A stretch of 64,000 nt of DNA from Branchiostoma floridae (Eukaryota; Chordata; Leptocardii; Amphioxiformes; Branchiostomatidae), in the NCBI RefSeq assembly GCF_000003815.2, contig NC_049984.1:11610275-11674274 (forward strand), written 5' to 3'. How positions within the stretch are numbered: the stretch's first letter is position 1; the number at the start of each line of letters is the position of its first letter. Made by a program: the position numbers and the translations under genes. The notes below the pieces were generated by a model. That model did not search any database. It had not been told where the DNA came from and was given only the letters and a program-made list of their open reading frames with translations. Positions 14,201-23,200 of this stretch are shown piece after piece.

Positions 14201-17200
14201 CAGAAACAGCTGTGAGTTCTGAAGCTTAAAATTGTTATCGTTAAGGTCGTCACATTATGTTCATGTCATAGAAGTTTTAAGCACTGTTGTCACAGAACGA
14301 ACCTTCATCAAAGAGGTACAAATGTATTGTGCAACAAACAGAATTTTGTATGACACATGGATGACTATTCCAAGAATGTGTATTTAATGCATCCACAAGT
14401 CCTCAATTAGTGATACTTCTGCCTTATTTAGTGATCTGATATAAGACCTAATTTTAACAATGAAAGGATGGACTTTAGTATCCCTAAAGCTTGCTTTCTG
14501 CAGGTTAGATGCTGTGTTAATGAATCATTACTAGTGGACTACTAAGTATTTTCCATGTGACTTCTCTTGACTAGCTTGTTCCACGTGTTGAGCTGCTGGG
14601 TCCATCTGAGGTAGATGCCTGTACCTGTCTGAGGCTGGGGGCCCGGTCTTACAACACTGGTGGCAGGGCTGTTACTCTAAGCTGGACAGTAGGTAAGAAC
14701 ATGGAAAAACTACACATTTACTGAAAGCATAAAAAACCTGAACGATAGTTAAGTGTTAACAGGACAAAGAGTCATCCCCTCTTCATCTCATCATATAGCT
14801 TCCAAATATATGACTGTGGAAATACACAATGGGTGTTATTCTTCTGCTGCCTTTTGTTTCCTATATTAGCTGTAAGATTTCTTTATCTATAAGGTGCTAA
14901 AACTTAATTTCTGTCATACAGAAGTCGATGATGCGTCTGTGGAATTGACTGACTTAAATGCCCACCTCAGTGGCCTGACCAGCAACAGTCGCATGCGGCT
15001 GTGTAATGACCAGGTACATTAATGAATTGAGATTTTGCACATGGAAAGCAAAGCTAATTGTGAAATACATAATTAGGGACAATTCATATAACGCTAGTTC
15101 ACCTTTATTCGTGGGGTAACCTTTATCCGTTGTATTTAACACCAGGGTATTTTGGGTATATATCAAGACGACAGATGGTGGTCTCAAACTGCATTATATT
15201 GGGGAAAAAATGCAATTTGAAACCACTGTCCATCAACGTGATATCCCCTAAATATTCTGTTTTTAGGTACAACGGATAGAGGTTACCCTGTGAATAAAGG
15301 TGAACTAGCGTTACATGTATATAACTATTATATCAGTAGTTATGTGGGAGCGGAATAGCCCTCTGATGTTTTTTATACATGTAGTCCAAAAAATTTCAAG
15401 TGCAGAAAGAAAGGAGGCATTAACTATGTAAATGTAATTTGTCATCTACTATAGGGTCTTCTGGAATCAGACAAAGAGTACACTTTCTGTGTGGCTGTCA
15501 CAAATTTCCTGGGTGTGGAGAGCGAACAATCCTGCCACGTGGTCCAGACGCTGGCGGAGGTCCAACCCTTCACAGCAAGGATCGCGGGCAGCCGTCGCCG
15601 ACAGACCGTTGCGGACCGCCGGCTCCGACTTCAGGCAAACGTGATGACACCACCAGACAGCTGTGAGCAGGATGTGGACAGCGTTACCAACAACTTGGTA
15701 TGATGTGTTACCCCTGTTGATTTGCTGTCTTATTCGTCCAGATGTCCCTTACCGGTAATCTGTTTGACGAATTGTCCCTGTTTTGAGCCATAACGGTACA
15801 ATCGTCTTTCCCTTTTTAAAGACCCCTATCAGTCGAGCACAATTCAATCAGGATAGATGTCCCCTTGTCTGTGGTATGTAGTGGTAGAGCATTCCCATGG
15901 AAAACGTAGTAATATCTACATAATGATAGGTGAAATGCTTGAAAAGACAGTGCATGAAAAATGATATGATTTTGCCAAACAGAACTTCAGATGGGAGGTG
16001 GTAGGAAGTACTGACTTCAACTTGGACAGCTTTACTGGCACTGTTGCATCCATCACAGGAGGGATGAAAGGAGGCAAGACCTACTCTGTGCGCTTCATCG
16101 GTAAGTTTGATATCACTTAAATGTTGCTTCTGCTGGTTTTCTACACTTGGTTACCTTTCACACCTATACTAACGCTGACATACAATACAGCAATTGCAGA
16201 CTTAAACACCCTGCAAAATGATGCTCTTAAGAATGCTTGGATGCTGCAACAGCAGATGGAAAACAGTTACAAAGTTTGGATGCCTGAAATCAAAGTGCTG
16301 ATGTGTTAATGTTGTTTCCCCAGCCTACAGCGACACTCACTCCTCTGAAGACACAGTGGAAATAGTAGTTCGCAGTAGGGACCTACGGCCTGCTATTGCT
16401 GGCAAGACCATCACCATAGGTAGTGATCAGGAAGTTACCTTGGATGGATCCGGATCACATGACCCAGACAACGCGGATGGGGATATGTACTTTCAGTATG
16501 TTAGCAATCCATGTTATCTGTAAGATAATTTGTACAGATGTTTCTCATTTCATGAGAATATGTACTTAACTGACTATGGGGAAGCCTATCAGAAGTAAAA
16601 CTCCTTTCTACCGTTCTGCAGGTGGACTTGTAAGGAGACTGATACATCCCTGCCATGCTATGTGCAGAGGGAGAACGGAGAACCAGCACCTCTCCCGCTC
16701 TCTGACCAGGCAACAACTAGTGTTCAGGGCTCCATGCTGAATGCTAACACTTGGTAACTTTTATGTATAATAACATAGCAATATTTTCTAAATGTAAGAT
16801 ACTATGTGTAAAAATTTTTTTCTATTAAGTCGGCATTCTGCAGAAAGATATGAAGTGTATTATGCACATTTTCTCCTGTTGCTGTGGCAGGTTTGAGGCT
16901 GTCAAAAGATTTTCTTCGTCTTATTGTTAACACAATATCATAATGTTCTGTAAATTAATTTTAAAAGTTTTCAATGTATGAAATGTCACTAACGAACTGT
17001 GCATTATTGTTCTGTAGCTAAGTACTAAATCCTTCACATGTTTTGTGCTACATTCAGGTACACATTTTCCCTGATCATACGCAAGGGGAACCGGTCAGCC
17101 AGCACTTCCGTGAAGCTGTTTGTTTCGCCGAACGAAGTGCCACAGGTGGAGGTGGACCCAGTCCCCGAGAAGGTCAACCCAGACAGGAGGGTGGTCATCA

Positions 17201-20200
17201 ACTTCAGGCTGACCACTACTTTGCCGGACACCACAGTCACACTGGAGTGTTTGGAGCAGGAAGGTACAATATTGCACTGAATTTTGTATGGTACAGTTTG
17301 ATTATAATACATAGAGGACTTCTATTGACTAAACATATTTTTACAATTGATATAATGTTATGTGTTCTCTGTTAGGTTGCAGTTTTAAACTTTACAACTG
17401 TACGCAAAATAAAGCACTTACCAACAAGCTTTTGATCAGGAGTGAGTGAGTGAGTCCTATGATCCTTATCAAGTTGAAATGACCCAAAGCATACATACGG
17501 ATGTAAATTGCAACTAATAATGTTGATTACTGTCACAGATGAACCGTAACAGACGTCACATTCAAGTATATGTTCTCTGTATTTGCCTTACAATCTAATA
17601 GGATACGGTTACGTCGATTTGGAGGAGGTTACTGCCAATGGAGAGACGAGCAGGACCTACCCAAAACCTGCCACCAGGCAGCCAGTGAATGTGGTGATCC
17701 TGCCAGACAGTCTGGCTCCCAACACCCAGTACACCTTTCGCGCCACCGCGGCCCACTCAGGTGGAGAGGCATACGCCGATGTTGTCATTGTGACCAATGC
17801 TGCGCCAAGCCCGGGTGATTTTCAGGTATGGTCTACAGAATCATCTTGACATTTCCTGAACTAAATTGTATATGCATGACTCCTCTCCTATGATGTACAT
17901 GCCAAGGCTACCACAGAACCCTTACACACAGTCTTCCTATCTGCTCATCAGGTGGAGCCAATGGAAGGCACGGCTCTGTCGGACACCTTCACCCTCTCAG
18001 CAGAGGGCTGGACCGACGATGAAGACAATGCATTGGAGTATCGTTTCAGCTACATAGGACCGGATGGAAGGTCCGTATTGCTGAGGGGGCGGACCGAGGA
18101 CAGCCAATATGAGGCCACGCTTCCAGCAGGTTAGAGCATGTCTAGGGATACTTGATATGTAGACTTCAATGTAGACTTATTCACTTCAATTTTGGACTAT
18201 TGAATCAAAAGCTTTCTACATTATGTTTCCCCCTCACAGTATCCGCTCAAGCAACTCAAACAGACTGCTCCACTGCTGACCTAATGCAGCATCAAATGCA
18301 TCCATATGTATAATCAATTTTTTGAACAATGTAACGGCTATGGACAAGGCTTTGTACAAAGCCGTTAAATTGTGCAAAAAATTGATTATACATATGGATG
18401 AGGCATCAACTTTTGTGGTCAATGCCTCTAACAAGTTGTCAGGCAATTAAGGGATTATTTAGTGAATATTTTCTTTCGGTATTAAAAGCCGGTTCTCTGA
18501 TTGGCTGATAGCAGGTTAGAGACCAGGCAAGTTGCCAATAAAAGTCAGACTGGAACCTCAGGTGAGGCTTTGCCTTGTGGCCTGACGAAAATTGATATGA
18601 AATTTCAGGTACCGGTGCAGATAACGAGTTGACACTGGTGGTGGACGTGTTCGATGGGAGGCAGGCATCCAGTAGGATGACCTTTGATGTCACGGTCAAC
18701 CCTCCCGCTGAAATCACCAACGACACTGTGGACAATGTGAGGGGTGAAGTCGTGACAAGTCTCCTTACAGGTCAGTACTCATCATTGCATTATTTCTCCT
18801 CAGATGTGTGACTTTCAGTCCCCTTTAATTGTTGTATGATTGTCGTACAATTGCAAACTAGGGGGATGCTTGGGATGTCATGTTACCAAAAAGGTTTGTC
18901 TTATATCCTTGTTCAGGTGGTTGGTTCTGTCACAGCCTGACTGACAAGTCTATGATATCGAAATCTGTAACATGCTGCAAGGCTTCATTTCAGTCCTTTG
19001 TCTCTTCTATCATATATTACATCAATGATTACCAAGTTCACAAGTAAATCCAATGTTTCATTAACACATTAATACATCCCAGAAAGTTGACAAAACAACA
19101 ACACTGACAGAATATATTGCACTGGTGCATTGATGTCTTGCTAGCTATCAGTGTATTGACTTCAACTTGTCCAGATTAATGAATGTCCTCACAGTGCTCA
19201 CTGAATTTTGATACGATGATCCACAAACATATGCATATAAAGATATGTGTTCTTACTAGAGTTGTTGTTGTTGAAGGTGATGTCAACAAGGCCATGTCTA
19301 GTGTGATTTCTATGGTGAAAACTGTGAAGAAAGTTGGCGGCAATCTCACTGAGGCACTGCAAGATGTTGTCAACGAACTGAAGGCTGCACTTACCAACAA
19401 GATCACAGAAACCATTCCTAATGATGAAGAGTAAGTAGTGGACTTGCCAGCTGTCATTCAACATGGCCAGGCCAGAAATCTTCACAATCTACATTTATGA
19501 TGTCAGAACTCTGAAATGATCCTTTATGCAGATTTAAGTGTCAGTTTTTTTCATTATCTATTTGTCTTTAACCTTGAAGGGAAGTGGACAATGCACTAAG
19601 AGGTCTTGCCGGGACCTTTGATGAGGACAGCAACATGGGAGAGGAGACCCGAACAAAGGCTAAGGACTACATCAGTGGTCTTATCGACGACTTCTACGAG
19701 ATGGTTGACGAAGTATCAGAGAATAATAATGCCAGTAACAATGGCCAGGACAAGAGGAGGAGGAAACGTAATGTCAACACCAATGTCGTGACCACTCCTA
19801 TGACGACAACCCAGGTAAAAGTGGGGTCAGATTTACGGTAATCAGATCTGTCAGCAGATCAAATACCTGATACGCCACAGTTCATGTTTCAATGCTGAAC
19901 ATGGTTTTTCTGCTGGAAATGTTGCATCATAGCACATCTTTGGGTGTGTGTTTTTTTGTTTGTTTGTGTGTGTGTGACTGTGTAATAATGTAATGCTAAC
20001 TACTAGCTTTTTCTTCTGTGCATCAGGTTTCTGACATGCTTCTAGTCTTTGATGCCATGTTGGCCTCCATTGACGAAAGCAGTCCGGATGCAGCCACAAC
20101 CAAGCTCGAATTCCGCTCCACTGTCGAATTGGGTATGGTTGGGCTGTGTCGAGGACAGTCGTATGGCGGCTCGGCCTCTGTGGCGATGTCGGGTAACGCG

Positions 20201-23200
20201 GTGGTGAGGACTGATCTGACGTTGTTTGACGACATTGCTGACCAGCAGCTGCTGGCGTCGTGTGATGGTTGCAGTGGTGACGTCACGGGCACTCCAAAGG
20301 TAACCTGTCAACAATGTCTTTGTCTGTTGTCATTATTTTAATGCCAAAACTTCAACACTACAGGCTGGTGGGCATGCCCTCTATCATGGACAGGTTCAGA
20401 TTTGCCTTGTGTCTTGTTTCAATAGATGAGACAGCTATGTTCTTTATCCTCTGTATTCGGCTCCCTTCCTCCACTGACATCCCCTCACTACGGAGTCTGC
20501 TGCTTTACCTTAGAATCCAATGTTGATACATTTCCACACAGATCCGGCTCGGTACGGACGTAGCCTGGGCCTACGAACAGTGGCAGTGCATTCCAGACTC
20601 GTCCACTGTCTGCTATGGGGCATGCATTGGGTCAGCGCAGATCAAGTTTGACCCCCTGACTGACCCGCTGAGTAGTGATGTCATCCGGTAAGTTTTAATT
20701 AGTACTTAACCTGAAAAGTAAGCATTGATTTGAGTTGTTGGACTTGTGAGCATCATTATCAGACTATACAGATACTAGTTTGCCATAAGATTTGTGAGTT
20801 ACAAACTTTTGGTAACTGATGAAACTTATTTTTGTGTTTCAGGAGTGACCTGCTGCTGGTTGACCTGGTCAGTCCTCTGTCTGACCTGCGGACCCGTCTG
20901 GGCGGGCTACGCGACCCCCTGGTGCTGGACATCCCTGCCACTGGTGCCATGCCTGACGACACCTACACTCTGGAGGTGAGGGGGTACCAAAAAAGGCCGT
21001 AATATGGTGAACCTGAATCTAGCTTTTATGACAGGGAGAGTAGACATCAATGGGGAAAGTACCCCATAAAGCTCTCCAGGGACGTAAACATTGGTAGAGG
21101 TTATGTTGAGCTTGTATAGTATTACCAGCAATTGCGATGATGTCATGGTGACACGCAGGTGCTTGGCAAAAGATTGATGTACATGTCAGCCAGTAATTTG
21201 ATCTGCTAAATATCAATTTCTAATCCAATCTACTGATGTTCTGGTAGGCACCTACCGTTGAATACCCCGGATATGAACAACAACAGTGATCACTCGTATT
21301 GGGTAAGGTATGGAGGGTCTTTTCACATGTATTTGTTTCCTTACAGTGTCGACGCTGGGCAGGGAATGAGTGGACCACTGCTGGCTGCAGCACCAACCTC
21401 GTGCCTCGTGATGTTGACGGAGTGCCTTACGTCACCTGCAGCTGTACCTTCATGGGAGGCTACTACACGTGAGTTCCCTCCTTAAGTAGCACATTGTGAT
21501 ATCACCTCTGATCTCTATTTTCTGGCACTCCCCGCAAGTCTTACTATGAACAACCTGGCCTTCACACACCCACTATACTGACAGTGTATTCAAGTAACTA
21601 CAAACACACAAGAATCCAAATGTCCAAACATGAAAATATGATATCACACATTTTTTTCAGGCTAAATCCAATTGTAGTGATTAAATTAAGCTATGATAGT
21701 TCTCAAATCCATGGTAGATCAATGATCCACTGCTGATAAAGAACCTCAGCAGTTGGTAAAAGATGTAAAGTATCCGTGTTTCATGCTGATAGTTGAGTCT
21801 TCATCCCTTAATATCATATTTAGAGGGAACAAAAAGAAGAAGAATCTCTGCATCTCTCTGTCCACATAAGGTACATAAACCTCCTCTTTTGTTCTTGTCT
21901 TTTTGTTCAGGCTCTTTGAGGGTGTGTATGTGGCACCGACTACCCCTGCCCCAGTCACCCCTCCCCCCGAGGAGAACGAGATCGAGTTCACGTTTGTGCA
22001 GAACTGCAGCGTGGTGACCAGCGGGGACGAGGCCGGCTTCCTCAGCTCGTTCCACAGCTTCATCGCCGGGAAGATGAGGGTCTCAACTTCCCGCGTCAAG
22101 AACCTGGCAATCTTAGACGGTATGACATCCTACAGTATTGCTAGACAATAACATTGTTTGAAAGGTAAAAACTAAAGGTAGTCCCATAGCCTTTGAGGCT
22201 TTAGGGACAATGGGTCCTTATCCACTGTGTCTAGCCCATCTCCCTCCCACTGCCTTTTATCTCCCTACTGTAGTCAGGTACCCATTTTTACTCCTGGGTG
22301 GAGTGAGGAAAGTTGTGTAAAGTGCCTTTTTCAAGGGTACAAGATCTCTTTAGCATGACAGGATTCAAAGCCAAGACCCATGGGTTCTGGGCCAAACACC
22401 CTGCAGTTATGCCAGATGACCCCAAGTATGTATTGTAGCCTGATTAAATCATGCTTACAGTAGCCAACACAACACCCAGCCATAGCCCCAGACATACAGC
22501 AGAGTTTGCATTACACAAATTCTCAAAGACCATATACTTTGAAACAACAGACTGAAACAAAATTTACTGTTATCTCAAATCACTTAAGTTGATATATTTG
22601 TCATTGAATTGATATGGTTTATAATATGTATACCGGTATCCCATGTTCCCTGCAGTTGTTGGTGTGGGGTGCATCTGCACCTATGACCTGCTGGAGGCCA
22701 CTGGAACTGAGGACACCATCAACTTCTACGCAGTGGATACCATCGCTGAGATGATGTGGAAGGGTATCCTGGGTGCCAGCTCCCCTAACGGGACCCCGCT
22801 GAACATCTACAGGTCATCCCTGCTGAAGGATGGATTCATGGTCAACCCAGGTAAGGAATTCACGTTGTCATTCTGGATTTCTTGCATTCTATCACTCTTT
22901 GCTGATATAATTCTGCTCACTAGACAAGCTTGTATGCTCACATTATTATAGACCTTCTGAAGAGGATAAACCTTGCAAAATATCAGTAGGCCAAGAGTCC
23001 CTTAAATTACGTATTTTAATAGAGCTTTCATCAATTGAAAAAAGAACCAAAATCCAAAAAATGTGTAAAATAATGGTACATCATTGGTATTGTGTAAATG
23101 ACAGAATGATTTGGACCATTGCATACCCCTACTGTTTTTCGAAAGGTGTGGTGTGTTCTTCAACATGCATTGGATGTGGCCTCCATTTAACTTCCTATCC

